NCBI RefSeq assembly: GCF_003710915.1
Contig: NZ_RHHR01000036.1
Location: 52,176-116,175 of the forward strand
Source of the DNA: Brevibacillus invocatus
Lineage (GTDB): Bacteria > Bacillota > Bacilli > Brevibacillales > Brevibacillaceae
DNA length: 64,000 nucleotides
Direction of reading: 5' to 3'
A program made the translations under genes and the position numbers. A model generated the notes under the pieces. That model ran no database searches. It was not told where the DNA came from and saw nothing but the letters and a program-made list of their open reading frames with translations. This document shows, in pieces, positions 44,792 to 52,539 of the stretch (its first letter is position 1; each line of letters opens with the position of its first letter).

Positions 44792-45203
44792 TCACATGAA
44801 AGAGACTGCTGACATCATGGCTGGTTATATAACTGGCAGGCTGTTTGTTGAAAACGGGACAGTAGGGATTCAACGGTCTAATGGGCAAGAACTATATCTG
44901 GGGGAAGGCGATCACATCGAGGTCCGCAACGGTGATGAGTATCAGCCTGTTACAACTTGGGACGCATTGACAGCAAAAACGGTTGAGGGATGGCCGCTCT
45001 ATGCTGGACTATACGCGAGGGTGAAACAAATGGAAAAAGAAACGTTGACTGTCGTAGAGGTTTCGGACAGCGTAACAAAATTGATTTATGGGATCTATTT
45101 CAGCAGAGAACTTGCAGAGCAGGCAGTGGCGAAGTCAGATAAAAACTGGTGGAGTGGCGAACCGGTGTACAAAGAGTTGAAAGGCGTGTCGTGCGAAATC
45201 TAA
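44775..45203 (+). CDS. Hypothetical protein (DUF5348-like start)
   Basis: 142 aa. The N-terminal half (YITGRLFVENGTVGIQRSNG, then LYLGEGDHIEVRNGDEYQPV) looks like a small beta-barrel as in DUF5348 proteins of mobile elements. The C-terminal half contains KLIYGIYFSRELAEQAVAKS and WWSGEPVYKELKGV. It lies in the early operon. The function is unknown. Confidence 0.65.
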   Translation: MIFLSDHMKETADIMAGYITGRLFVENGTVGIQRSNGQELYLGEGDHIEVRNGDEYQPVTTWDALTAKTVEGWPLYAGLYARVKQMEKETLTVVEVSDSVTKLIYGIYFSRELAEQAVAKSDKNWWSGEPVYKELKGVSCEI

Positions 45204-45320
45204 AACGCTGGAATAAATGCGAGTGACATACGAGGAGGCACAAATACCCAGCTATCATCAGCTTACTTGAAAAACGTGTGTCAACTGCCTTGAAATTCAC
45301 GATAGAAGGAGAGGTAAGAG

Positions 45321-45614
45321 ATGAATTATACCAACGAGGAAAAGGAAACGGTTTGCGTATATGACTACATTGATGGGATTTGGGATGTTTATAGCTGCGT
45401 ACCTCGCCATCTGACGAAGCTACGCAAGATAGCCGAACCTTTTTGGGAGGAAAAAGACGGTGACCGTGTCACAGCTGCTAGGTGGAAGCTAAAAGGCAGT
45501 CAAGTCCGTTTTGCAGTTGAGATCGTTTCAAAAATGACGTCAGAACAAAAGGAAGCATCTAGGGCGAGAATGAAGCGAATGCGCGAAAAACGAAACGATA
45601 TCGTCACGAAATAA
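45321..45614 (+). CDS. Hypothetical early protein
   Basis: 97 aa. The acidic/aromatic N-terminus (VCVYDYIDGIWDVYSCVPRH) is followed by a basic helical tail (EASRARMKRMREKRND). RBS GAAGGAGAGG precedes the ATG. The tail resembles nucleic-acid-binding basic ends. No family is recognised. It is in the rightward operon between the Cro-like gene and the excisionase-type HTH gene. Confidence 0.6.
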   Translation: MNYTNEEKETVCVYDYIDGIWDVYSCVPRHLTKLRKIAEPFWEEKDGDRVTAARWKLKGSQVRFAVEIVSKMTSEQKEASRARMKRMREKRNDIVTK

Positions 45615-45635
45615 AAGGTATAGGTGGTGAGATCA

Positions 45636-45989
45636 ATGAGGGGATCCAGAGGAAGAACAAACCGATCCATCAGCCCAGCGGTTATAGTACATACAGCTCA
45701 GCCTGCAGAACATCAACCTGATCCAAGCCAGCTCATCCAGAAGTTGGCCCAGGAGATGGCACAAGCGTTAATCCAACAGCAGCAGGTGCAGCCAGTGCAA
45801 AATAGACGAAACACCCTTACGGTGAAAGAAGCGCTTGAGGAAGTGTTCGAGAACTCCATTTCGGAGTATAAATTGTACTCGATGCTACGGGCAGGGACTA
45901 TTCCTCACGTGAAAATCGGTGCCAAGTATTTACTGCGTAGAGACACTTTGGAGGCTTGGCTGCGACAACAGGAGCAGGGATATCGATAA
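45636..45989 (+). CDS. Excisionase/MerR-type helix-turn-helix protein
   Basis: 117 aa. A Gln/Pro-rich N-terminus (about 60 residues, LIQKLAQEMAQALIQQQQ) precedes an HTH_17-like domain: LTVKEALEEVFENSISEYKL, then RAGTIPHVKIGAKYLLRRDTLEAWL. This is the fold of excisionases and small plasmid DNA-binding proteins. The ATG at 45636 is chosen because GGTGGTGAG lies just upstream; GTG codons at 45624 and 45627 overlap that site. It could direct excision or regulate early genes. Confidence 0.72.
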   Translation: MRGSRGRTNRSISPAVIVHTAQPAEHQPDPSQLIQKLAQEMAQALIQQQQVQPVQNRRNTLTVKEALEEVFENSISEYKLYSMLRAGTIPHVKIGAKYLLRRDTLEAWLRQQEQGYR

Positions 45990-46032
45990 TCGTCAATTTT
46001 TTCCGGTGGAAACATGAAAGAGTGGTGGTGAT

Positions 46033-46821
46033 GTGGAGGGAGGAGCGTTTCTTACAAGTCGTGAGGTGTTCAAAAATCCAATTTGGAAAAGCATAGTTGA
46101 ATTTCGGTTATTTTTCTTGATCTATGGCAACGCAGTGTTTTCAGACGAAGGCGTACGAGTTGCAGATGACCTTATTCTACAACGTGGTCAATGGCTTCGA
46201 TCTACGAGAAAGCTGCAAGAGGACCTAAAATTCATTGAAAATCGTCAGGTCAAAACTTATTCTGTGTCCACGATAAACCGGACCATCAAGAAACTAGTTG
46301 ATATGCAGAGGATATGCACGAAACAGCACCAACTTGGAACAGTGTTCACAGTACTAAATTACGAGCAGTATCAAGGGTTTGACAGCTATAAGAAGACAGA
46401 ACTCGGAACGGAACTTGGAACAGTCGCGGAACAACCGCGGAACAATAATAAGAATGTAAAGAATGATAAGAAAGAAATATATACTCCGCAATTCGATGAA
46501 TTTTGGAGTGAATATCCTCGGAAAGTATCAAAAGCCGATGCAGCAAAAGCATGGAATGCCCTAGTCAAATCAGGAGTTAGCATAGATGAAATCATGGCAG
46601 CGACCAGAAACTATGCAACTGAATGCCAGGGAAAAGAGATGCAGTTCATTAAGCATGCAGCTACTTTTCTCAAAAGCGACCGTTGGAAAGATCATTTGTC
46701 ATCAGACAAGCCCTCGACTTATAAAGCAAAAAAAGCTGATCCTCGAGACAAAGAGATAGGATTTCAACGCTGGGTACAAGGAGGTAACAATCCAGAGGAC
46801 TATAACTGGGGAGATTCTTAG
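46033..46821 (+). CDS. Phage-type replication initiation protein (DnaD/replication O-like)
   Basis: 262 aa. The N-terminal winged-helix region includes QWLRSTRKLQEDLKFIENRQ and YSVSTINRTIKKLVDMQRIC, a phage replisome-organiser pattern. The C-terminus FDEFWSEYPRKVSKADAAKAW and KHAATFLKSDRWKDHL is the common tail of phage replication proteins. It probably binds the origin and recruits the host helicase. It starts at GTG 46033. The iteron-like repeats at 51012-51168 are a possible target. No separate helicase loader gene is seen. Confidence 0.75.
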   Translation: MEGGAFLTSREVFKNPIWKSIVEFRLFFLIYGNAVFSDEGVRVADDLILQRGQWLRSTRKLQEDLKFIENRQVKTYSVSTINRTIKKLVDMQRICTKQHQLGTVFTVLNYEQYQGFDSYKKTELGTELGTVAEQPRNNNKNVKNDKKEIYTPQFDEFWSEYPRKVSKADAAKAWNALVKSGVSIDEIMAATRNYATECQGKEMQFIKHAATFLKSDRWKDHLSSDKPSTYKAKKADPRDKEIGFQRWVQGGNNPEDYNWGDS

Positions 46822-46835
46822 AAGGAGGATGTGAT

Positions 46836-47240
46836 GTGAGGGCACTAGTAGATAAAACCACCTTCAAAACCGTTGAAGAAATGCTCAAACAGGCACAGTT
46901 TTTAAAATACATCAATCTAGTTGGCGTGGCAGAGGACAAGCAGCTAGATGACGAAATCGTTCTACAACGCAAGCAGTTCGTTGAACGGATCGAAAAAGCA
47001 GTTGCACTCCTTGCTCCAAAAGAAATTCGGCTGATTACGGAGCGGTACCTTTCTCAGGATGGGAATTACGTCAAGGATTACGAAGTTTATGAGGCTATGC
47101 AGATTAGCCAGTTCACGTACTACAAATATAAAAATAAATCGATGAAAAAGCTGGCTGAGATTCTAGGCATTAGCTCGGAGGTTCCAGATTCTCATTGGTG
47201 TCCACTTTGCAATCGAGGTGTTACCAGTGAAAGGGGTTGA
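46836..47240 (+). CDS. ArpU-family phage regulator, first copy
   Basis: 134 aa. The sigma-like pattern is KAVALLAPKEIRLITERYLS, then KDYEVYEAMQISQFTYYKYK and KKLAEILGI, typical of the ArpU/late transcription regulator family. It starts at GTG with GAAGGAGG upstream. The C-terminus carries a small CxxC-containing end (HWCPLCNRG). The 3' end overlaps the second copy by 23 nt. It probably activates later genes of the element. Confidence 0.78.
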   Translation: MRALVDKTTFKTVEEMLKQAQFLKYINLVGVAEDKQLDDEIVLQRKQFVERIEKAVALLAPKEIRLITERYLSQDGNYVKDYEVYEAMQISQFTYYKYKNKSMKKLAEILGISSEVPDSHWCPLCNRGVTSERG

Positions 47241-47631
47241 TGAGTTACATAAGGGTGAACGAAAAGCAATACTTCAATCTGTTGAATCCCTTCTTGAGAA
47301 GTACAGGCTTTGCAAATACCTAATTCCAGAAGACGGCCAATCCATTAGATCAAATTATGATATCGAATCACTGGAAAAGCATCGTACATTCTGTAGAAAG
47401 ATTGAACAGGCTGTCAGCCAGCTACCAGATCGTGAACAATTTTTGATTAAAGAAAGGTATCTAGGTGTCAATACCGATTATATCACCGACTATAGAGTGT
47501 ATCGCGATCGTTTCAATCCACCGATCAGCGAGGGTACTTATACCAAAATCAGGTGGAGAGCCATGTGCAAACTTGCGATCATGCTTGGCATTCTTGAGGG
47601 TGACGGCAAACCAAACTGTACTATGAATTAA
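47218..47631 (+). CDS. ArpU-family phage regulator, second copy
   Basis: 137 aa, a divergent paralogue of the preceding protein: QAVSQLPDREQFLIKERYLG, then TDYRVYRDRFNPPISEGTYT and CKLAIMLGI. The two share order and spacing of motifs, which suggests an old tandem duplication. It starts at GTG 47218 (or GTG 47227), inside the 3' end of the first copy. Confidence 0.75.
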   Translation: MLPVKGVDELHKGERKAILQSVESLLEKYRLCKYLIPEDGQSIRSNYDIESLEKHRTFCRKIEQAVSQLPDREQFLIKERYLGVNTDYITDYRVYRDRFNPPISEGTYTKIRWRAMCKLAIMLGILEGDGKPNCTMN

Positions 47632-47653
47632 TTACGAGAAGGCGGTGTAGTGG

Positions 47654-48298
47654 ATGTACATTCAGGAGATTGAAAATAGAGCAGCACAGCTAAAAGAAGA
47701 ATTGGGCGGGAAGATTTTTGCTTTCCCCGTAGATGAAGCCGATCCATTTTCCAAGTATACGATCACGATGGATTTGGGTGGCAGCAACTTTAAGACATAT
47801 CCGAAGCCTCTGATAATTAACGAAGTTGCTGCTTGCGTAAAGACGCTTCTGGAACAGCTGAAAGAGGAAGGAGTTGATGTTGACTATTCGAGGGATGTCC
47901 GGTTTATCTCTTACCAAGCTCAAATGGACGCTCCAGACGTGACGATGCATCGGTTGAAGAAGTCCAACATCGAAAAGCCATTGATGGAGAGCGGCGTGGA
48001 CGTTATGCCGAATCCAGATGATCCCGAAACAATGCTTTTCTCGGCGCGGGGAATTCTCAAATACAGCATGCTTGAAATGCTTGATAAAAACCCGAAGGGC
48101 GCCCGATTCATGGATGAATATTTTAAGCTCTTGGCTTCACGAAGATATGGTAAAACGGTGGCAGCTATCAGGCAGGAAGTTCGTCGGATGAGCAAGTCAG
48201 AAGCGATTCACTGGGTGGAGAAGACGTATAAGCGGTACATTTCAGACAGTCAGGAAATTATGAACATCATGCAAGTAATCGGTGGTGTTAGATCATGA
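47654..48298 (+). CDS. Hypothetical protein of the element
   Basis: 214 aa. The N-terminus is IQEIENRAAQLKEELGGKIF; the middle has VRFISYQAQMDAPDVTMHRL and VDVMPNPDDPETMLFSARG; the C-terminus is helical and basic (YGKTVAAIRQEVRRMSKSEA). No enzyme motif is evident and I do not recognise a family. RBS AGAAGGCGG precedes the ATG. The stop overlaps the next start (ATGA), so it is translated with the coiled-coil protein that follows. Confidence 0.65.
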   Translation: MYIQEIENRAAQLKEELGGKIFAFPVDEADPFSKYTITMDLGGSNFKTYPKPLIINEVAACVKTLLEQLKEEGVDVDYSRDVRFISYQAQMDAPDVTMHRLKKSNIEKPLMESGVDVMPNPDDPETMLFSARGILKYSMLEMLDKNPKGARFMDEYFKLLASRRYGKTVAAIRQEVRRMSKSEAIHWVEKTYKRYISDSQEIMNIMQVIGGVRS

Positions 48299-48531
48299 AC
48301 CATAGTAAGCGGACTATCTGGCTAGCTGTCAACTCTGAACACGGCGACCGGCTGGTTGAAATAACACAGGAGCATACCCGGCTTGCCCGGGAATTGATCG
48401 TCGAGCGCTATCGACTCTCTGAGCTGGAGATCGAGATTTATAAAGCACGTATCGAGAAATTGCGACTTGAACGGGAAAACATCCTGCAGCAGTTTGTTCA
48501 AACGGAGGCTGAACTAGATGAAAATCCTTAA
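48295..48531 (+). CDS. Small coiled-coil protein
   Basis: 78 aa. From residue 20 on it is predicted coiled coil with heptad-like spacing: ITQEHTRLARELIVERYRLS and IEIYKARIEKLRLERENILQ. It overlaps the upstream gene by 4 nt. It is very likely coupled with it; the function is unknown. Confidence 0.62.
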   Translation: MNHSKRTIWLAVNSEHGDRLVEITQEHTRLARELIVERYRLSELEIEIYKARIEKLRLERENILQQFVQTEAELDENP

Positions 48532-48726
48532 TTCTCCACAAAGGCGATACGCAAAGCTGAAAAACGGTATTTGAACGTTGTCAACGAATATACGGAGCTT
48601 CGTCTTCTGGCTGCTGAAAAGCCGCTTCTGTCAGAAAAAGAGTTTCAGAAAATCGAGGCTAGAATAGCCAAGTTGAATGATGAAATGGATGACATCACAC
48701 AAGAGCTTGCGCAGTTCAAACTGTAG
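48518..48726 (+). pseudogene. Second small coiled-coil gene with a 1-nt frameshift
   Basis: ATG 48518 has GGAGG upstream and begins MKILNSP, then runs into an early stop. Shifting by one base near 48540 opens a complete coiled-coil frame: KAIRKAEKRYLNVVNEYTEL, LLSEKEFQKIEARIAKLNDE, ending AQFKL-TAG at 48724-48726. A lost A in CTCCACAAAGG would explain it. It is a real inactivation or a sequencing error. Confidence 0.55.
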
Positions 48727-48745
48727 AGAGGGGGTGTTTGAGGAA

Positions 48746-49078
48746 ATGGAAGAGGTTTTAGTAGAAACATGGTCGGGACGTAACAAAACCAGGCTCTTTC
48801 AGGCCATTTTGCTGGAAGGCAAATACGCAATCTTTAGCAGAATGGGCATCGTTGAGATGATGGCAGTTGAACCAGCGAAGGAGGACGGGGTTTATAAGCC
48901 CATGGAGGTGAGAGGTAATTACACTTTGTTTCTTGGTACAGGCGGACGGAGTATCTCTGCTCTAAAGAAGTACGCAAAGCGGATCCTGGAGATGTCAGCA
49001 TTTGAGTTACTAACCAAGCACTATGATCCTGTGGAAGAAGTGTATTTCATTCTCAGTGATAAGAAGCCGAGGTTCTAG
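48746..49078 (+). CDS. Hypothetical protein
   Basis: 110 aa: MEEVLVETWSGRNKTRLFQA, then LLEGKYAIFSRMGIVEMMAV, and a C-terminal helix plus HYDPVEEVYFILSDKKPRF. ATG 48746 is chosen from its distance to AGAGGGGGTG; GTG 48734 is an alternative. It is probably an alpha/beta small domain. No family is recognised. Confidence 0.55.
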   Translation: MEEVLVETWSGRNKTRLFQAILLEGKYAIFSRMGIVEMMAVEPAKEDGVYKPMEVRGNYTLFLGTGGRSISALKKYAKRILEMSAFELLTKHYDPVEEVYFILSDKKPRF

Positions 49079-49089
49079 GAGGCGACCGA

Positions 49090-49257
49090 ATGGATAGTAG
49101 AAAGACGATTGACGTTGATGATTTGATCGCCGTCATGAAATCCCAGGGTAGGGATACGGGCAAGATAGAAAGTTTCTTAGGAGAGGTTCGTGAAGACAGA
49201 AAAAATACCCCCACTACTGCCAATAGTGAAGGTATCCAGATCAGTAACATCGTTTGA
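49090..49257 (+). CDS. Small acidic protein, 55 aa
   Basis: AGGAGGCG precedes the ATG. The protein starts MDSRKTIDVDDLIAVMKSQG and has a Thr/Ser-rich tail. It follows the previous gene by 11 bases. The good RBS and operon position support it; the function is unknown. Confidence 0.5.
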   Translation: MDSRKTIDVDDLIAVMKSQGRDTGKIESFLGEVREDRKNTPTTANSEGIQISNIV

Positions 49258-49362
49258 AACTAGGTTATGCTTCCGCAATAGATTTTATAACACTACAGTC
49301 TGTGATTGCTAGATAAATTTTCAATTACGGTTCCACCCAATCAAAACAGAGGAGCGATGAAG

Positions 49363-50052
49363 ATGTTTGGAAACAAAACGTTACAGCAACATGTCAATGA
49401 GTTTTTGAGTAAAGTGAACGAGCAGGAAGGGAAGATCCGTTCAAAAATTGAGGAGCTGGAATTTCTATTCGATTCCCTCACAGATAAGGTTAAAGTGCAA
49501 ACTGCGGCCATGATTGAATTAGAAATAGCCGGGGATAATGCGGGTGCTGAAAAAATCATGAAGAGTAATCGCCAGCTGCGTTTACAGATCGATGAAATCA
49601 AGGACTCCATTCAAGGATATAGATCTCAGTTAGGGCAGGGATATCAATTAGGAAAGGAGCTGGACAAAGTCAAAGCTGCCGCCATTCAAGCGGACAAGGA
49701 TCGTGTGGAAAGAGTCAATAATCTCCATAAGCAAGGGGAGCAATTAGCGCAACAAATAGCAGATTTGAAGATGAAACGAGAGCAAGTAATGTTGGATTGG
49801 CGAGTATCCTATTCAAGAACGACTGAAATGGATTTAGTAGGGATCGCTTCCTACATTGATCCAAGAGCGACCGCGTTGTCACTTACCGAAAAAGAGACTT
49901 TGATTCGAAAATGGATGAGTGGAGAGACGATTGAAGATTTCTTCAGTAAATCGGATGAATATAAAGGTCCCATTATTAGTATTGGTGATCCGGGAACATC
50001 TGTTGAGTACAGGCCGCCACAACACGGTGGAAACAGCATTCCACAAGTTTAA
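49363..50052 (+). CDS. Coiled-coil protein, PspA-like overall layout
   Basis: 229 aa. Residues about 1-150 are nearly continuous coiled coil: NEFLSKVNEQEGKIRSKIEE, IMKSNRQLRLQIDEIKDSIQ and KQGEQLAQQIADLKMKREQV. The C-terminal part (IASYIDPRATALSLTEKETL, then a Pro/Gly-rich end) is less regular. It recalls PspA/tail-fibre-chaperone-like helical proteins but I cannot assign a family. ATG 49363 has GAGGAG at eight bases; ATG 49357 is too close to that site. Confidence 0.55.
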   Translation: MFGNKTLQQHVNEFLSKVNEQEGKIRSKIEELEFLFDSLTDKVKVQTAAMIELEIAGDNAGAEKIMKSNRQLRLQIDEIKDSIQGYRSQLGQGYQLGKELDKVKAAAIQADKDRVERVNNLHKQGEQLAQQIADLKMKREQVMLDWRVSYSRTTEMDLVGIASYIDPRATALSLTEKETLIRKWMSGETIEDFFSKSDEYKGPIISIGDPGTSVEYRPPQHGGNSIPQV

Positions 50053-50081
50053 ATACCATAACAATACTGGAGGAAATTTCA

Positions 50082-50297
50082 ATGGAAAATCGGTCTACAG
50101 AACAGAACAGAATCAAGGAGTTGGAAAGGCTTAGAACTCCACTGAACAACCACATTATCGAAGCTGCTATTAAAGCATTAAAGAATGCTGAATATATTGA
50201 CGTAGATCGTGTTAGAGGTGAGTACCACCTCAATGAAGGGGAGGCTATTGTCGCGGAGATAGAAAAGTTAATGAAAAGCCGTGGGAGAAGATTGTAA
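50082..50297 (+). CDS. Small hypothetical protein
   Basis: 71 aa: ENRSTEQNRIKELERLRTPL, then ALKNAEYIDVDRVRGEYHLN and EIEKLMKSRGRRL. It is probably helical with an Arg-rich end. RBS TGGAGGAAA lies upstream. No family is recognised. Confidence 0.5.
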   Translation: MENRSTEQNRIKELERLRTPLNNHIIEAAIKALKNAEYIDVDRVRGEYHLNEGEAIVAEIEKLMKSRGRRL

Positions 50298-50370
50298 AGC
50301 AAAAGGAAAATAAAACTCCCTGAGTAGTATATTGGCATTTCGTCTAAAGATACAGAACGGGGTGAAAGTA

Positions 50371-50508
50371 ATGGCAAGAACACTAGAGCAAAAGTCCCTA
50401 GAGCGTATGTGTTTCACACAGTGGAAAGCTAAGAACATGAGCAAGCAAGTCGGTTTGAGCTTGCCACATAAGCATCAGGATCAGAGCATTATTAAACGCA
50501 GAAAATAA
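50371..50508 (+). CDS. Small basic protein, 45 aa
   Basis: ATG 50371 has GGGGTGAAAG upstream. The sequence begins MARTLEQKSLERMCFTQWKA and ends IIKRRK. It is basic, followed 55 bases later by a terminator. The function is unknown; it is accepted on RBS and position. Confidence 0.5.
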   Translation: MARTLEQKSLERMCFTQWKAKNMSKQVGLSLPHKHQDQSIIKRRK

Positions 50509-50561
50509 TAAACATGGAACAACGGATTAAACAATATCAGCCGATCCAATAAACCAGAAAC

Positions 50562-50587
50562 AACCGCCTACGGGCGGTTTTTTTATT
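50562..50587 (+). terminator. Intrinsic terminator closing the early operon
   Basis: ACCGCC-TACG-GGCGGT followed by seven T. It ends the long rightward gene run that began at 44417. Confidence 0.88.
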
Positions 50588-50715
50588 GACGACCGTATAT
50601 TACAGGAAAAGGTCTCGGATTTTAACAATTACCACATGTTGGAGGAAGAATAGTAAAATAGTAACAGGAAATGACTTCCTTTTGTCGAATGATGTAGGCG
50701 AAAGGAGGTGGGACC

Positions 50716-50973
50716 ATGACACCTGAACAAAGAAATCAGAAGAGACTAGAATTGCTAAAAGACTTGTATGACCATCATTTCCAAGATGGCGGCCGTACTG
50801 CACAAATTAACATTGAAAAAGACGGAAAGATTGATAATGAGCTTGTAACAGCAATCCTATACCTCAATGATAAAAACCTAATTGATAGTAAAATTATGCA
50901 CAGAACCGCATACCAAGCGAAAATTACAGCATACGGTATCGATTTGATCGAGCAGGGCGGTAGTTTACGATAA
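50716..50973 (+). CDS. Small winged-helix-like protein
   Basis: 85 aa: NQKRLELLKDLYDHHFQDGG, then TAILYLNDKNLIDSKIMH and AKITAYGIDLIEQGGSLR. The helix-helix-helix-turn-strand pattern ending in TAYGIDLIEQ resembles YjcQ-like winged-helix proteins of phages. RBS AAAGGAGGTGG is excellent. A terminator follows directly. Confidence 0.65.
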   Translation: MTPEQRNQKRLELLKDLYDHHFQDGGRTAQINIEKDGKIDNELVTAILYLNDKNLIDSKIMHRTAYQAKITAYGIDLIEQGGSLR

Positions 50974-50998
50974 GCACCCACAAGGTGCTTTTTCTTTT
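50973..50998 (+). terminator. Terminator after the winged-helix-like gene
   Basis: AGCACC-CACAA-GGTGCT followed by TTTTTCTTTT. Confidence 0.85.
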
Positions 50999-51011
50999 GC
51001 AACAAGCGACT

Positions 51012-51168
51012 GTACTCCACGTAGAGTACGGACAGAAGCGCCAGCCCTTGATACATAAGGCTTTTACGGCAACCGCACTCCACATAGAGGACAGTCACGA
51101 CCGTACTCCACGTAGAGTACAGAACCGTACTCCACGTAGGGTACAGTAGTGTACTCCACGTAGAGGAC
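51012..51168 (+). repeat. Five 18-bp palindromic iteron-like repeats
   Basis: Unit GTACTCCACGTAGAGTAC occurs at 51012-51029 and 51103-51120 (exact), with near copies at 51075-51092, 51127-51144 and 51151-51168. The last three units start exactly 24 bp apart and the second-to-third interval is 28. Each unit is an imperfect palindrome with GTACTC/GAGTAC arms. An A/T-rich tract follows at 51204-51240. Iterons next to an A/T-rich stretch are typical of replication origins; operators for a multimeric regulator are the alternative. Confidence 0.8.
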
Positions 51169-51203
51169 AGTCAAACTTTTTTCTTCATTAGAGCGCGATG
51201 CCT

Positions 51204-51240
51204 AAAGAAAATATTAAAGAAAATATTAAAGAAATATACT
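51204..51240 (+). repeat. A/T-rich direct repeats beside the iterons
   Basis: TTAAAGAAAATA-type units are repeated in tandem with hardly any G or C. This would be a natural unwinding element if the iterons form an origin. Confidence 0.55.
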
Positions 51241-51246
51241 CGCGAC

Positions 51247-51279
51247 AATGTCACTCGTATTTTGAGTGGCATTTTTTAT
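51247..51279 (+). terminator. Intrinsic terminator
   Basis: AATGTCACTC pairs with GAGTGGCATT (one G-U) and TTTTTATTT follows. It lies just upstream of the gene at 51308. Confidence 0.75.
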
Positions 51280-51307
51280 TTCAGAGAGAAGAGAGGGATC
51301 AACAGCT

Positions 51308-51697
51308 ATGAGTAATCGAGTTAAACAGATTAAAAGCCACCTTGAAGAAATCGATCTGAGCATCAAAGAAATATCGAACACAGGGAAGGGGATCGATGAT
51401 GAGCGTATGTTTTGTACGTTAATGCAGGCAAAGTCAACAGCGCTGCTGGCATTGGTACAAGCAGAAGAGCATGAGCTGATGATGAAGCCAATCGTGAAGT
51501 ACATCGATCAAGGCAAGGTGATTACCAGCTATCACGTCAAAGGATTCCAGCCGGTAAAGGATGAGGAAGGCGTGTCATTCTTTATGACCCAGGGACACGA
51601 TCAACAGTTCATTCAAATGAGTGGCAACGTTGACGTTATCGAAGTATCTGGTATCGATGTGCAAGCTGTTAAGGATAGGCTGGGCATAGGTGATTAG
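51308..51697 (+). CDS. Hypothetical protein
   Basis: 129 aa. The N-terminal half is helical (RVKQIKSHLEEIDLSIKEIS, then LMQAKSTALLALVQAEEHEL). The second half is beta-rich (VKYIDQGKVITSYHVKGFQP and QMSGNVDVIEVSGIDVQAVK). ATG 51308 has AGAGAGGGA upstream. It lies right after the iteron region. No family is recognised. Confidence 0.55.
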   Translation: MSNRVKQIKSHLEEIDLSIKEISNTGKGIDDERMFCTLMQAKSTALLALVQAEEHELMMKPIVKYIDQGKVITSYHVKGFQPVKDEEGVSFFMTQGHDQQFIQMSGNVDVIEVSGIDVQAVKDRLGIGD

Positions 51698-51728
51698 GAA
51701 TCGCGGGTCCTTCTGGAGAGGATAGAGG

Positions 51729-51774
51729 CTAGCGGGTCTAGCGAGCCCCGAAATCCCGCTAGATTTTATTTTTG
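51729..51774 (+). terminator. Hairpin with T-rich tail
   Basis: CTAGCGGG (51729-51736) pairs with CCCGCTAG (51755-51762), followed by ATTTTATTTTT. It is a probable terminator for the preceding gene. Confidence 0.6.
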
Positions 51775-51900
51775 AAAATCACTGGCGCTTTCGCCTGGGC
51801 ACTGGTTAAAACAGCCGATTCTAAAAATTTGACTTCATCTGATGTCCTAAAAATGAACACTGATGAAATTCATGCCAAAAACGAAAGTGAGGTGGAAGAT

Positions 51901-52122
51901 TTGGCGAAACCAAAGGCGAAGGCCGAACAGTTGAAAATCAAAGAGGTATCCACTTCTGAATTGGCGGAAATTGTAGGCAAATCACCGCAATGGATACGCC
52001 AATTGACGAGAGAAAAAGTACTGAATCAGGTAAGCAGAGGCAAGTACAGTCTGGGAGAAGCAATTCAAGCGAACTGTGAGCATATTTCTGGTGGAAAAGA
52101 AGAAGAGCAGAGGACGCGATAA
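51901..52122 (+). CDS. Small HTH protein, terminase-small-subunit (Nu1)-like
   Basis: 73 aa from TTG 51901, supported by GAGGTGG at a normal distance; the frame is open further upstream to 51772. The Lys-rich start MAKPKAKAEQLK is followed by VSTSELAEIVGKSPQWIRQL and GKYSLGEAIQANCEHISGG, the winged-helix layout of Nu1-like DNA-packaging small subunits. Only the DNA-binding part exists; no nuclease/ATPase large subunit follows, because the next kilobase is decayed cobalamin sequence. It could serve a helper phage's packaging machine or be a relic. Confidence 0.6.
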   Translation: MAKPKAKAEQLKIKEVSTSELAEIVGKSPQWIRQLTREKVLNQVSRGKYSLGEAIQANCEHISGGKEEEQRTR

Positions 52123-52224
52123 ATTCGACACAAAAAAACAAGGCCGTGAAGCTGCTTGTGGAGCCAGCATTGTTTTCTGGACAGTTGCAACTGCGCGCAC
52201 TATGTACCCAATGGTCTAGATCAT

Positions 52225-52532
52225 CCCGGGCGAAGTGACGGATGTAAAAGAATCTGGCTACCTCGGGCTGTCCCGAGGTTCGTGGAAAAGAAGGTAACTT
52301 CCTGATCAGTACAGAGGAACAGGCAAAAGGGCATGAGTTCCACTATTCCACCTATTCGACAGAGGCTGACTTGCCACACGCCTATGAGACGAGAGGACTG
52401 CGAGGAACCAAGCCGAAAGGGTACGCCGAAGGGAATTTGATCGCAGGCTATACACATCTGCATTTCGGGTCGAATCCAGAGCTGGTAAAAAGGTGGCTGA
52501 GCCGCTGCGTGGAGGGGGGAGCGCCTGCATAA
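52225..52532 (+). pseudogene. 3' fragment of cobyrinate a,c-diamide synthase (cobB/cbiA)
   Basis: The frame gives KGHEFHYSTYSTEADLPHAY, then GYAEGNLIAGYTHLHFGSNP and ELVKRWLSRC to a stop at 52530-52532. This is the C-terminal glutamine amidotransferase end of CobB/CbiA, including the His of YTHLHF. A frameshift near 52275 precedes it (EVTDVKESGYL in another frame). The N-terminal synthase domain is missing. Just upstream (52123-52225) is another undefined broken frame. Confidence 0.75.
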
Positions 52533-52539
52533 AAGCCTC

